Source: Macrocystis pyrifera (taxonomy: Eukaryota > Sar > Phaeophyceae > Laminariales > Laminariaceae). Taken from it: a DNA stretch of 64,000 bases. The notes under the pieces were generated by a model that searched no databases, was not told the DNA's origin, and saw only the letters and a program-made list of their open reading frames with translations. The stretch covers positions 1-64,000 of the forward strand of contig JASSKH010000021.1 of NCBI GenBank assembly GCA_031763025.1, written 5' to 3'. How positions within the stretch are numbered: the stretch's first letter is position 1; each line of letters starts with the position of its first letter. Made by a program: the position numbers and the translations under genes. Below are positions 12,341 to 24,600 of this stretch, piece by piece.

Positions 12341-15310
12341 ATTTCAGTATGGTCTATCTGAAATTAGCTTGGTACTAGTGTGGTGGGCACTAAATTAGTA
12401 GGTTTTAGTATGGTCGGCGACAAAAACATTATCTTGGTGTGTTGGACGGAATGAACTCGATGTGACGATAGTAAAAACAAATCGGCTGGTTTTTAGTATG
12501 GTGTATCTGAAATTACTTGTTTTTAGTGTGGTAAACAGTAAATTACTTGGTTTTAGTATGGTCGGAGAAAAAAAGTTGATTTTAGTGTGTTGGCCGGAAT
12601 GAATCCGATTTTTCGATGGTCGACAAAATTGACTGGATTTTAGTATAGTATCTGAAAGTACGCGTTTTTAGTGTGGTGGGCACGAAATTACTTGGTTTTA
12701 GCATGGTAAATATGAAATCACTTGGTTTTAGTAAGGTGGGCACGACATGACTTGGTTCTGGTATGGTGAAAACAACTTGATATACGACTCGATTTTAGTA
12801 TGACCGATCCGAAATTTTACTTGGTTTTGGTATCGTGGGAACAAAATAACTTGGTTTTAGTATGGTGAAAAAAACTTGACATTTTTGTATTGTCGACGAA
12901 AATAACTCGATTTTATCATGGTCGAAAAAATGACTTGATTTTAGTATTACCGATCTGATATTACTTGGTTTTAGTATGGGGGCACGAAATGACTTGGTTT
13001 TAGTATGGTGAAAAATAAGTTCGTATTTATAGTATTGGCGACAAAAATTACACGATTTTATCGTGGTCGAAAAAATGACTTGATTTTAGTATGACTAATC
13101 AGAAATTACTTGGTTTTAGTATGATGGGCACGAAATGACTTGGTTTTAGTATGGTGAAAAAAACTTGATATTTTAGTATTGTCAACAAAAATAACTCGAT
13201 TTTATCATGGTTGAAAAAATGACTTGATTTTAGTATGACCTATGCGAAATTACTTGGTTTTAAGTATGGGGGCACGAAATGACTTGGTTTTAGTATGGCG
13301 AAAAAAAAAACTTGATATTTCAGAATTGTCGACTAAAATAACTCGATTTTGTCATGGTCACAAAAATGACTTGATTTTAGTATCACCGATCTGAAATTAC
13401 TTGGTTTTAGTATGGTGGGCACGAAATGACTTGGTTTTAGTATGGTGAAAAAGAAATTGATGTTTCAATATTGTCGACAAAAATAACTCGATTTTATCCT
13501 GGTCGTAAAAATGACTTGATTCAGTATGACTACTCTGAAATTACTTGGTTTTAGTATGGTGGGCACAAAATGACTTGGTTTTAGTATGGTGAAAAAAAAA
13601 TGATATTTTGGTATTGTCGACGAAAACTACTCGATTTTATCATGGTCAAAAAAATGACTTGATTTTAGTATTGACCAATCCGAAATTACTTGGTTTTAGT
13701 ATGGTGGGCTCGAAATGACTTGGTTTTAGTAGGGTGAAAAAAAACTCGATATTTTTGTATTGTCGACAAAAATAACAAGTTTTTATCATGGACAAAAAAA
13801 TGACTTGATTTTAGTATGACTAATCTGAAATTACTTGGTTTTAGTATGGTGGGCACGAAATGACTTGGTTTTAGTATGGTGAACAAAACTCGATATTTTT
13901 GTATTGTCGACAAAAATAACTCGATTTTATCGTCGTCGAAAAAGTGACTTGATTTTAGTATGGCCAATCCGATATTACTTGGTTTTAGTATGGTGGGCAC
14001 GAATTGACTTGGTTTTAGCATTATGAAAAAAAACTTGATATTTTTGTATTGTCGACAAAAATAACAAGATTTCATCGTGGTCGAAAAAATGACTTGATTT
14101 TAGTATGACCAATCCGAAATTACTTGGTTGTAGTATGGTGGGCACAAAATGACTTGGTTTTAGTATGGTGGAAAAAAAACTTGATATTTTTTGTACTGTC
14201 GACAAAAATAACAAGATTTCATCGTGGTCGAAAAAATGACTTGATTTTAGTATGACCAATCTGAAATTACTTGGTTTTAGTATGGTGGGCACGAAATCAC
14301 TTGGTTCTAGTATGGTGAATTTTTTTTTCATATTTTTGTATTGACGTCAAAAAACCCTCGATTTTATCGTTGTCGAAAAAATGACTTGATTTTAGTATGA
14401 CCAATTCGAAATTACTTAGTTTTAGTATGGTGGGCACGAATTGACTTGGTTTTAGTATGGTGAAAAAAAACTTGATATTTTTGTATTGTCGTCGAAAATA
14501 ACACGATTTCATCGTCGTCGAAAAAATGACTTGATTTTAGTATGACCAATCCGAAACTACTTGGTTTTAGTATGGTGGGCACGAAATGACTTGGTTTTAG
14601 TATGGTGAAAAAAAAACTTGATATTTTTTGTACTGTCGACGAAAATAACACGATTTCATCGTGGTCGAAAAAATGACTTGATTTTAGTATGACCAATCCG
14701 AAATTACTTGGTTTTAGTATGGTGGGCTCGAAATCACTTGGTTCTAGTATGGTGATTTTTTTTTACATATTTTTGTATTTACGTCAAAAAACCCTCGATT
14801 TTATCGTTGTCGAAAAAACTGACTTGTTTTTAGTATGACCAATCCGAAACTACTTGTTTTCAGTATGGTGGGCACGAAATGACTTGGTTTTAGTGTGGTG
14901 AAAAAAAACTCGATATTTTCGTGTTGTCGACAAAAATAACACGATTTCGTCATGGTCGAAAAATTATCTTGATTTTAGTATTACCAAATCGAAATTACTT
15001 GGTTTTAGTATAGTGGGCACTAAATGACTTGGTTTTAGTATGGCGAAAAAAAACTCGATATTTTTGTGTTGTCGACAAAATCAACTCGATTTTGTCATGG
15101 TCGAAAAAATGACTTGGTTTTAGTATGACCAATCTGAAATAACTTGGTTTTAGTATGGCGGGCACGAAATTATTGTGTTTTGGTATGGTGAAAAAAACAA
15201 CTTCATATTTGTATAATCGATAAAAAACTCGATTTTGTCATGATCGAAAAAAATGACTTGATTTTAGTATGGTCGTTCTGACATTACTTGGTTTGAGAAT
15301 GGCGGGCACG
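12340..15310. repeat. minisatellite with a 145-bp higher-order unit
   Basis: Built from subunits of about 29-30 bp around the core ACTTG(A/G)TTTTAGTATGG. Five distinct subunits recur in fixed order: one followed by TGGGCACGAAATG, one by GAAAAAAAACTTGATATTTTT, one by GTATTGTCGACAAAAATAA, one by CTCGATTTTATCATGGTCG, and one by TATGACCAATCCGAAATT. The five together make a unit of about 145 bp, repeated some 17 times. Copies match unit to unit better than subunit to subunit. The first 400 bp and last 250 bp are more degenerate, as expected at array edges. Confidence 0.85.
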
Positions 15311-15655
15311 AAATGAATTGTTTTAGTGTTGCGGTGTCGAAGTGTGGTCATCAGGTGTTAGTGGTACACATCCTTGGGTGTCATAAGTGGAATGGACTAT
15401 GGTATAACGGATGTGGTCTACACGGCGGGCTATCCGGGATATCCGGCCCCAAGTCTATTGAAAAGCTTTTGTTTGGATGTAAAACGGAACTGCTTCTGGT
15501 GTGAGACATCGCACACGGCTGTCATTTTCTTTTCATTTCGTTAACAATTCACGTATCTTTCTTCGAGTCGTTTGGGGTGCTTGACTCGCTCGAGCGGTAC
15601 AGCTATATAATGCTGGCCTCGAGTTTGAGTTAGGTCGTACGGGTCTTACCATAGA
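15311..15655. other. single-copy island between two minisatellites
   Basis: About 340 bp without the TTTTAGTATGG core. No gene is supported. Confidence 0.4.
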
Positions 15656-16790
15656 ATGAGTTACTTGATTTTTGTATTGTCGGCAAAATTACCTCGATTT
15701 TATCGAGGTCCGAAAAATGACTTGATTTTAGAATGGTCATGTTGGAATAACCTGATTTTAGTATGCTCATTTTGAAATGACTTGATTTTAGTATGGTCAT
15801 TTCGAAATACCTCGATTTTAGTATGGTCACTTAGAAATAACTTGATTTTAGTATAGTCATTTTGAAATGACTTGATTTTAGTATAGTCATTTAGAAATGA
15901 CTTGATTTTAGTGTGCTCATTTCGAAATGACTTGATTTTAGTATGGTCATTTTGATACGACTTGATTTTAGTATGGTCATGTTGAAATGACTTGATTTTA
16001 CCATGGTCACCTTGATACGACTTGATTTTAGTATGGTCATTATGAAATGACTTGATTTTAGCATGGTCATGTTGAAATGACTTGATTTTAGCATGATCAT
16101 TTTGAAATGACTTGATTTTAGTATGGTCATTTTGAAATGACTTGATTTTAGTATGCTCATGTTGAAATGACTTGATTTTAGTATGGTCATGTTGAAATGA
16201 CTTTGGTTTTAGTATGGTCATGTTGAAATGACTTGATTTTAGTGTGGTCATTTCGAAATGACTTGATTTTAGTATGCTCATGTTGAAATGACTTGATTTT
16301 AGTATGGTCATGTTGAAATGACTTGATTTTAGTATGGTCATGTTGAAATGACTTGATTTTAGTATGGTCATTTCTAAATGACTTGATTTTAGTATGGTCA
16401 TTTCGAAATGACTTGATTTTAGTATGCTCATGTTGAAATGACTTGATTTTAGTATGGTCATTTCGAAATGACTTGATTTTAGTATGGTCATTTTGAAATG
16501 ACTTGATTTTAGTATGGTCATTTTGAAATGACTTGATTTTAGTGTGGTCATGTCGAAATGACTTGATTTTAGTATGGTCATGTTGAAATGACTTGCTTTT
16601 AGTATGGTCATTTTGAAATGACTTGGGTTTAGTGTAGTCATGTTGAAATGACTTGATTTTAGTATGGTAATGTCGAAATGACTTGATTTTAGTATTGTCG
16701 GCCGCAAATGACTTGATTTCAGTATGGTCAACGATTTTGTACTTGGTTTTAGTATCGATTTCTGAAATGACTTGATTTTAGTGTGAAACG
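15656..16790. repeat. 30-bp minisatellite, about 36 units
   Basis: Near-perfect 30-bp tandem units of the form ATGACTTGATTTTAGTATGG followed by TCATTTTGAA or TCATGTTGAA. The unit shares its core with the higher-order array at 12340-15310. Because 30 is a multiple of three, the minus strand stays open for more than 370 codons (a 10-residue TILKSSHF repeat). One extra base near 16202 changes the frame, after which the repeat reads HTKIKSF instead. Frame switching without loss of openness argues that the ORF is a by-product. Confidence 0.92.
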
Positions 16791-16914
16791 CCCTCGAAAA
16801 CGTATATTTTGGGGCGAACACCTATTTAAAGTGCCCATAAGCCTATTTAAAACGACCGTAGTCTTAAATATTCGACCTTCAGTTCTATTTGCAAATAGGC
16901 TTAGAGCCCTGACC

Positions 16915-17012
16915 CTAACCCTGACCCTAACCTTAACCCTAACTAACCCTGACCCTAACCCTGACCCTAACCCTAAATTAGGACACCTACTAACCCTAAC
17001 CCTAACCCTAAG
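16915..17012. repeat. interstitial telomeric repeats (CCCTAA)n
   Basis: Two runs of CCCTAA with CCCTGA variants, separated by about 20 bp (AAATTAGGACACCTACT). This is the C-rich strand of a TTAGGG-type telomere repeat. It sits at the right end of the minisatellite block and directly precedes a broken tyrosine recombinase. Smaller traces occur at 1600 and 19732-19747. Confidence 0.85.
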
Positions 17013-17059
17013 CTGTCTGGCGGTTGTGGACGCCGTGGCGTTTGGTCACTGTACACAGA

Positions 17060-17975
17060 ATCGTATTTTTGGACATGGGCTTGGGAGAGGAGGCGGTGGC
17101 GAGTGAGATCGCGAAGTGCATGGCGCATTCGTATTTTTCTCGGCGAACAAAAGCGTCGATGGCTGAGGGGAAATTGGTAGCTGTACAGCATTTCCATGGC
17201 CGAGTGTGATACTAATTAATACCGATGAAGCATTTTTTTCATAAAATCCGTGAACGCAGGCATTGCAGGGGAGAGTGCACTGAAGGGGGAACCTCAACAG
17301 ATTCGTCGTCCAAATTCGTGGTTCATGTTGAAACAGGGCTTGTCAATCGTTCCGGAGTGACATTGTAACAAAGGGGCAAAGTGCAGTGGTTGATGCTAGC
17401 AGTTTAATATTTTTTGGGGGGCCGTGCGTCGGAGATGTTCGAATACAATGATGAGAAAACCCTCAAAGATTTTGGAGTGACGAGGAGAAACGATGCTTTT
17501 TTTTGTGGTATGGTACAGTTGCACGCGCCTGAATTGTGGCGGTGTGCAGAGCGAGTAGACCTAACCTTCAGATGACCAAAACGAGTTCAGAAAAGGTACG
17601 GAGAAGTAATGTCGCGAGAGGAAACGATGGTTGGTGCGAGTGGATTCCCTTCGGATAGGAAGCCACCGTCTATTGCATATTTGAAAGGGGAGGCCGGCGG
17701 ATTTGAGGTGATGCCTGATTTAATCATGCAGTATCCCAACTTGGACGTGCGTTATCCTCTGGCTACATATGCTGACGGGAATAGATGGAGACAGTGGACT
17801 CGTAACCAGGGCACTGTGTTACTAAGAGATTTAGTGGGAAGGCAAGGGTTGGTACCGGGAGAGTATGCATCACATTCGGGAAAGATTGGGGGAGCAACGA
17901 GGAGACTAGCTGTAGGAGGGGTGTCGACAATGGAAATCCAATATCAGGGTGGAAGAGCGACGTATTTATGATGTA
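17060..17975 (+). pseudogene. DIRS-type tyrosine recombinase, degenerate
   Basis: Pieces in several frames match, in order, the recombinase of the DIRS element at 44474-45630. At about 17085-17205 EGKLVAVQHFHG matches AGKLVAVNFYHEQ. At about 17222-17262 MKHFFIKSVNAGI matches LQHFRIKAVKRGI. At 17609-17971 an open frame matches the catalytic half. There the H-x-x-R box reads HSGKIGGAT, so the second catalytic arginine is a lysine. Stops and frameshifts lie between the pieces. The 3' flank at about 18000-18100 also resembles sequence after the intact recombinase. It is inactive, an older relative rather than a copy of the 45-kb element. Confidence 0.75.
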
Positions 17976-18109
17976 CGTAAGAGCCACAAGAGAGCGGAGG
18001 ATAGGGTTTCAGGAGTTCAAGCTCCTAATGCGGTGGCAAGAGGAATTCAGCCAGGACAGGGGACAAAATAGGCAGGGGGGGGAGTAAGGAAAAATTATTG
18101 AGTGGGGTT

Positions 18110-18654
18110 TAGGTTGGGGGTAGAGTTAAGGCATATATAACAGATTTGTAGAACGCAGAAAAATAAGAGACTGGTTTAAGATGGGGTTAAGGTATGGTAA
18201 GTTTTCAGTACAACAAGTTGGCAGTCTGTATCGGGTGTGTTATATCTGCCACTGTAGGGTAAGTGTGGATAAGGTCTAGCGCTTACACATACAAATTCCC
18301 GATTTATGAGCAAAACAACGTGGAATATTAAACAGGGGAAATCTGGGGTTTGTGGAGAGGTGTTATATCGTTGACATGCTTGAACAGAGGGGATGGGCAG
18401 GAGTTCATAGAGTTGATGACAAGTGCAGTTGGTTAAACTAGGAAGACGGAGGCTGGGAGGGTCGACATAGTGATGATGAAGACCATCTACCGTGGTACTG
18501 TACTCGTGGGTGTTTACGAGGAGGGGTCGATATCCTTTGGGAGGTCGGCGAGTTGAAAGAAGAACCCGCCCGCCCTCCCTTGGGGTTGAGGTATGGTAGG
18601 GTTCAGTACAGGTTGGCAGTCTATATATTGTGTGTGTGTTATGTATGCTACAGG
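18110..18654. repeat. short duplicated blocks
   Basis: A block at 18180-18250 (GGGGTTAAGGTATGGTA, then CAGTACA, then GTTGGCAGTCT) recurs at 18580-18650. A block at 18250-18310 (AAGTGTGGATAAGGTC, then TTCATGAGCAAAAC or a near match) recurs at 19805-19870. They bracket the next recombinase fragment and may be leftovers of element termini. No gene is seen between them. Confidence 0.45.
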
Positions 18655-19290
18655 GTTATCGCCTTGTATTCTTTGGCTTTCTATTCGATGCGTAGGGGTT
18701 ACGATCTTTCCTTTACCATGGGTTCGCACGTCTTGGGGCTCCCAGCGTCTAAGGGTTTGATCTTCAACTTTCAGTTTGTCATGACGCTGCGGGCCTCTAG
18801 TGAGGCAGTGGTAGTGTTTCCGGACCGGGACTGCCCGGCAATTTGCGCCTTTCGGGCGGTTACGGCGTTACGGTGTACTTCTCGGCCGCACAGCGGATTG
18901 GGTGGGACTTAAGCACTGGGCACCTCTTCCCCGTTGCTACGGCAGAGGGGGCCGGGGCCGTCTCTCTCTATCCGCGGCCCTTATGACGGCGAATCTGCAA
19001 AGCTATCTGCGAATGGCAGACCTGCCGAACCACTTCACGATGCATTCCTTTCGAGTGGGAGGCTCGCTCAGCATTTCCCTCGCCGGGACGGCTGTGGACG
19101 AGATCATGAAAGTTGGTGACTGGAAGACAGTCATTTGCGAAGTACTACATCGGGGCTACCTCGAGCTGACAAGTGCGGGGTAGCAAGAAGCGTGGCCAGA
19201 GCTACGCGGACGCTAGCGGGCTACCGTTGTCGCCGGAGTTCAGAAAGGACTTTGCGGCGTGTGCAGGTAAGGACAGTTCAGGAGATACAA
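18655..19290 (+). pseudogene. second tyrosine recombinase (Crypton/XerD-like), broken
   Basis: The C-terminal catalytic part of a tyrosine recombinase of a different family from the DIRS enzyme. The first piece is in one frame to about 18890. The frame then shifts to one carrying NHFTMHSFRVGGS, where the H-x-x-R box is intact, and GDWKT. A second shift leads to KYYIG (19140-19154), which holds the likely nucleophile tyrosine. An in-frame TGA follows at 19167, before a conserved tail (SKKRGQSYADAS, about 19176-19220). Two frameshifts and a stop make it non-functional. The N-terminal half is not seen. It could be from a Crypton-like DNA transposon or a YR retroelement. Confidence 0.75.
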
Positions 19291-19384
19291 GTTTGGGTGA
19301 CACATACCTGCCCCGGACCAGCGGTCAACAAAACAAAGGCAATCTGAAAGGAGGCGTAACGAAGTATGGGCGGGACCACAGGCC

Positions 19385-19815
19385 GGCGCAGGAGGCCTCA
19401 TCTAATCCAATACATTAAATGATCCACGGTAGAGAGCCAGAATACTACAGTAAAAAGGATATCCAGTCCATGGATTCAAATTTGGCACAAATAATGGAAC
19501 CATTGATTGTATCGAAATGTCTCGGAATTTGTATCGACGAGAGGTCACTTCTTCCTTTCGCTCGCGAACCCTCGGGAGTAGAGTTGGTCGCGCCATTTCT
19601 TTAGACCATCCCACCCACCCGGCAGTAGGGTTAGTATTCTTGGGCTTGTATACCCAGATCATTTACAGGTACTAACCCCGCGCAGAGTTTGTGATTCGCC
19701 ACTTTACTCAGCGCGGGGGGAAATACCGGCCTAACCCTAACCCTAAGCAGGAGGCTTCATCCAATCCAATACTTACATTAGATGATCCACGGTAGCCAGA
19801 ATACTACAGGATAAG
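19385..19815. repeat. 70-bp direct repeat pair flanking a short segment
   Basis: A block containing CAGGAGGC.TCATC.AATCCAATAC and ATGATCCACGGTAG, then CCAGAATACTACAG, occurs at 19388-19449 and again at 19747-19810. The second copy is immediately preceded by CCTAACCCTAACCCTAAG. The segment between the copies (about 300 bp) has no supported gene. Confidence 0.6.
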
Positions 19816-20199
19816 TGTGGATAAGGTCCAGTACATATTGATATTAATTCCACGTTCATGAGCAAAACGAAAACATTATATTTTTTATCCTCCAGATCAA
19901 ACTGGTTTGCCTGCTCCAAATAAAAATTAGGACGCTGGAGAAAAGGGGAATTGTTCATGAAAACTCTAACAAACCTCCGGGGAGAAGGTTTAGGAGTCTA
20001 CCGGTGTTTTTAGCTGTCCTGATGAGTAAGACGCATATATTCAGTGTGAAAACCCAGTCTTGAGCGCCCAGAAATGATTCCTACGCATAGTCGCTGGTCT
20101 AATAATAATGCCGTAAAAAAGCTAAAGCGACAGATGAATCATAGAGCTCGCGAGGAATCCCGTTTCCCCGGACACACTTCTCGCTGTGCCCTCTAATCC
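19816..20199. other. intergenic, no gene seen
   Basis: No supported feature apart from the repeat noted at 19805-19870. Confidence 0.35.
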
Positions 20200-20910
20200 C
20201 GTCTTAAATTATCAGATCGTAGCGGTAACGCGAGATACCAAGTATATTTCCCTGTATAGTTTGCGCTTCGCTTACCGTTCCCGGAACTATGTCCGTGTGT
20301 GGTCAAAACCGAAACGCCACTCCCAGGTTTTGGTTCAGCTCACTAGCTATCCTTGTTCTAATCTGATCTTTCACGTCAATCAAGTTTTCATCACCAATGT
20401 TGGGTTGTTTCATCACCCTTCTAAGTTAGGAAAAACAATACTTGTAGTGGTCGTAAAAAAAACAATCATCATGAATAAGCATGCATGCCCTTCATTCCCA
20501 CTAAACTTCATCTTCCAACGCTCCAACGAGGATTCCATCACCCATCAAGTTCGAAAATACAAAATCAAATATCTTTCCCTGTATAATTTGCGCTGCGCTT
20601 ACTGTTCCGAAAACAATATCCGTCTGTGGTCAGAACCGAAACGACACTCCCTGTTTCTGGTTCAGCTCACTAGCTCTCCTTGTCTAACCTGATCTTTTTT
20701 CACGTCAACCAAGTTTTCATCACCGATGTTGGGTTGTGTCATCACCTTTCCAAGGTTGGAAAAACAATGCTTGTAGTGGTGGTAAAGAAACCAATCATCA
20801 TGATTATGCATGCCCTTCATTCCCACTAAAATTCGTCTTCCAACGCTCCAACGAAATTTCCATCACCCATCAAGTTCGAAAATACAACATCCAGAATATG
20901 CATACCCTCT
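20200..20910. repeat. tandem duplication, about 350-bp unit
   Basis: Two near-complete units (about 20215-20560 and 20565-20905) share TTTCCCTGTATA.TTTGCGCT.CGCTTAC, GGTTCAGCTCACTAGCT, GTTTTCATCACC.ATGTTGGG and TTCCAACGCTCCAACGA. The start of a third copy is cut off near 20900. The plus-strand ORF of 168 codons spanning the join repeats itself and is not called as a gene. Confidence 0.8.
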
Positions 20911-21696
20911 CTTATTCTACAGTCAATAGACGCTAATCGCAATGATCAGTATCCACCAATACTGCCGCATCCGCAATACACCTCCCGAGGTGCATTCACG
21001 TACTCTCAATTCGCCAATTCATCAAGATAATAAATATCCGTTCAACCAGCCACCGTTTGGTCCTGTCTATACCACAAAGATTCTTTGATTAGGAAACATA
21101 AAATACATTTCAAACTCCAGGCAGAAAAAAGGCTACGTTGCGGGCGGGAGGTAACGGCTAGTCTTTCTGGTGGATATTCGTAGTAGTTTTCTCCTGCGTT
21201 GGGTTCACCTGTCCCGCGTTTGACCGTTCTCTCCGTCTGCGGCCGTCGTCAAAACCCAGTCGAAATAGGGTTTAGATCGTGCAAAAGTAGATATGCCATT
21301 TTCTAATGTACTTGTATTGAAGACGAAGTGCCTCGCACTAGGTTTGGACAATTGCAGTATACAATTGTACCGCTATGTTGTGAACGGCAGGTAGGTTTCC
21401 TACGCTCCCAAACCAAAACCTAGGACTCTTCATTCGTGCTAAACCTGGTCCACTGGCAGAAGTATGGGTTGCCGGTAAACCAGCCACATCTGCAATCGCG
21501 TGCCCCGTGCGAGCCCCAGACACCAGTCAATGCCCGTTTGTGTAGGATGAGCGTTCAACATCAATCAGTGTGGGTTGGGTTGCGGTCACACCCGTACTGC
21601 AAAAGCATCCAACCAACTAGAGACTGCAACTACATGTCAACATCGCAACTACGCCGCAAGTCATACTTGCTTTGCATATGGTATGAGGCTTCTAAT
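20911..21696. other. 3' flank of the fucosyltransferase gene
   Basis: No coding region is supported. This is the downstream side of the minus-strand gene that ends at 21697. Confidence 0.35.
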
Positions 21697-24600
21697 TTAG
21701 TCTACTAGAAGACTACGCTGTCTTGCTGGGTACCATGAGGGATCATCCACACTGACGCTCGACGTTCGTAGTTTACCCAAATTCTCCCGAAACAGCACCA
21801 CGAGTCTTGCGACGTTGGAGCTGAAGGTACAGACAAAAAGCTCGGCTGCCGCCAGCTGCTCGAGGTCAGCTAGAAAATGGACAAACGACCCGTAATCCTT
21901 GTGAGAGTAGAGCAACAACGCGGCGTGTCGACGAAGGGGACGGAGGGAGAGCTGGATGAGCTATGCACGTTTCTTCCAGCATACGCTAGATGCGCGTGGC
22001 ATTGTTTGTCGGCTTCAGAGCAAGCGTGTGCCCCCAACTTTCGTGGGTTTGGTCAAACCCGGACATGCGTTTGGACTATGAGTTGATTTATACCTTCGCA
22101 CAGTCTTCCTTCACGTTTGGAGAAAAACTATATATTGATCAGGTGTCTGGTACGTGTGTAACCCGTTGAATGGAACTCGATATCGTGCCGTTTCCGTCGC
22201 GCATCAAGTTTTAACCTTGGGCGAGACAACTCAGCGGTGTCGTCGCCGTTTATAGCAGTGAAAAATGCAACATCTTCTTAATACCGTAAAACGCACCTGC
22301 ACCGTGGAGAACGAACTGCCTGCCAATCCGTGTCCGGCGTACACGATGGCCTCCCTGGGTACGTTCGGAAAGTACGCGGGGGCGAGGGCACGAACCTCAT
22401 CCGCAATGCTTGGAGTATCGGAGGCAACCCATATGGCTTTGATGCCATCCACTCCCGTTGAACCAGGTTCGTCCTCAAAGTAGGTCACCGCTGCCTTCAA
22501 ATATTCCTGTAGATGTGAAAGACATCAGTGTGAACGTGTTGCAGGATATACATTTATTAGTTGAACCACACATAGGAACCTTACCGGCGTTCAACTAAGC
22601 TCATGTTTTGCTTACTAAGCGGTGACGTGAGCTTCAGATCTACGCCATAATTCAATTCCGGGACAACTGTGCCGAACGAACCTCGACGTCAACCGCCTTG
22701 GCCTCTTCTACCAGTTTATCTCCACGTCGGACGTGCATTCCCAAGTAAGGCGACTCTTCGAACACCTTCTCCGGTTGGATCACCAAGTTCACGTCGTGTC
22801 GGAGCCAAGGCGTCATGTAACTCCATAGGTACTTGGCTAACACCTGCATCATGACGGGGCAATACGTGCAAAGACTAGCTCGGCGTGTATCGTGCATGCC
22901 ACTCCGATGACAGATTATACCCACAACCGTGACAACTTCGATGCTCTGTCGGAGCTTCCTACTGCCAGATTGATAGAAGAACGTGAGAATCAACATCTGC
23001 CCGAAACAGCTAGCGGTTTGTTTGATACTTCGTATACTTATATATTGTTCCAAATCCTCAGGTTGCTAAGCTTGATCTCCACCGCGGATAATGTTTTGGC
23101 TACAATCTTTACAGACTGCTACAGGCCCGTTCCATGTATGAGTGGGCTTCCACGCGGTCGTGACGGGGAATTCCGCCAGAGGGCGATCTCTCGTTGTATC
23201 ATATCTACCCATAAATGTTTGAAGCTCACTGACAAGGCGCCCAAGTAGTCAATGTTCAGTTCCTGGAGAGAGTTGGCGATGTCAGCTATCGAACCGCGGA
23301 TGGTTGTCAGAGTGTAACCGGCGGTTGCTTGTAGGTCTTCATCTGAAACGTTTGCCGAAATCATGTGGTTTGTCCAGGCCTGACGTTGGGACATGAGGGT
23401 GTTTCAGTGTTCAAAGGATTAGTTGCCAGCATAGCGAATGTCAATACTCGCAGGAGACACAAGTGCAGATTGGAGAAGGACGACACTAAACAGAGTGCTC
23501 CTTCATATGTGGCTCATCTTCATGCCGTACCACGATCATCCTGGAAATAAAATATGAATGGCTTCCCAAACTGACCTCGGCTGTATCGAAGACGCACATG
23601 TGCGGAATGCTGCTGAAAAAGCAGCCCCAACCGGTAGACACCAACCCTCCACTCTCTTCGAAGCAGTTCAAGCTTTGGAACTGGCGGGCGTCGGATATAA
23701 GGGATATGTCGCTCCAGTCCTTCACTGCGAGGTAATACACCCAGGCGTTCAGCATGTCTAAATTGCACGCGAAGTTTGAGTGCGGGAAACGGGCGGAAGA
23801 GTGCATAGCAGGTTATCAATTTGTGCTCACAACTAGCATGAGGCATATATGGGGAGTGTCGCCACCGCGTCGTCGATATCGAACGGGACCCAAAGTGAAA
23901 CAGTGAGCAGCAGCAATGAATGAACGTTATCGTTCAGAGCACCAGGCGTTGATGCCAGGAGTAAGGATTTGAGCATGATGTCAATTGTCTAGAATCGAGC
24001 AAGAACAGTAAAATTTAATGGCGCACGTCTGGTTCGCAAGGTTTCATTTGGTCTCAATATACTTCGGGGCTCTTAAGTTAAGTAACGCTCCCTCCGGTGA
24101 ATAATACGGACACCTCCTTCACGTAACCGATTACAGGGGTAAATCGTCTAGTTTCACCTAGTGCCAACAAGAGATAGTGCAGAATAGGCGTGGACTATAC
24201 ACCGCAAGCGCAACACTGAGAGGCAAACGATGCACCCTTGGCCACCTCGGTAGGTACGGCTAATCTCAAGTTCCTAGAGGAAAAACACCTTGCTTTGGCC
24301 AACCGTAGAGCGGCAATAGAGGTACACTCGACATTGCTGTATTTAGTATGATCAGGGTTGTAACCAACATCCTCGTAGTTACTCACTGTTGATATTGCTC
24401 CCGAAACCGCATTCCCGCCACGTGTAGCTCCCTCTACCGAGTGTACACTCTGGCGCTGCCCCGGTGTACTGCGCCAACCACGGCGGAGAGAAAACATCTC
24501 CCTTGACGCTCACGTCTTGGACTGTCCCGAGTGTCTCTACTGTCAGGTTGCTTCTAGCTACCACACCACATGTGAACCCTTGGAAAAGAGCGAGTGCACA

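Noticed and set aside
15656-16790. CRISPR-like array of 30-bp repeats
   Set aside because: Repeats are directly contiguous with no unique spacers, and the DNA is eukaryotic. It is a minisatellite.
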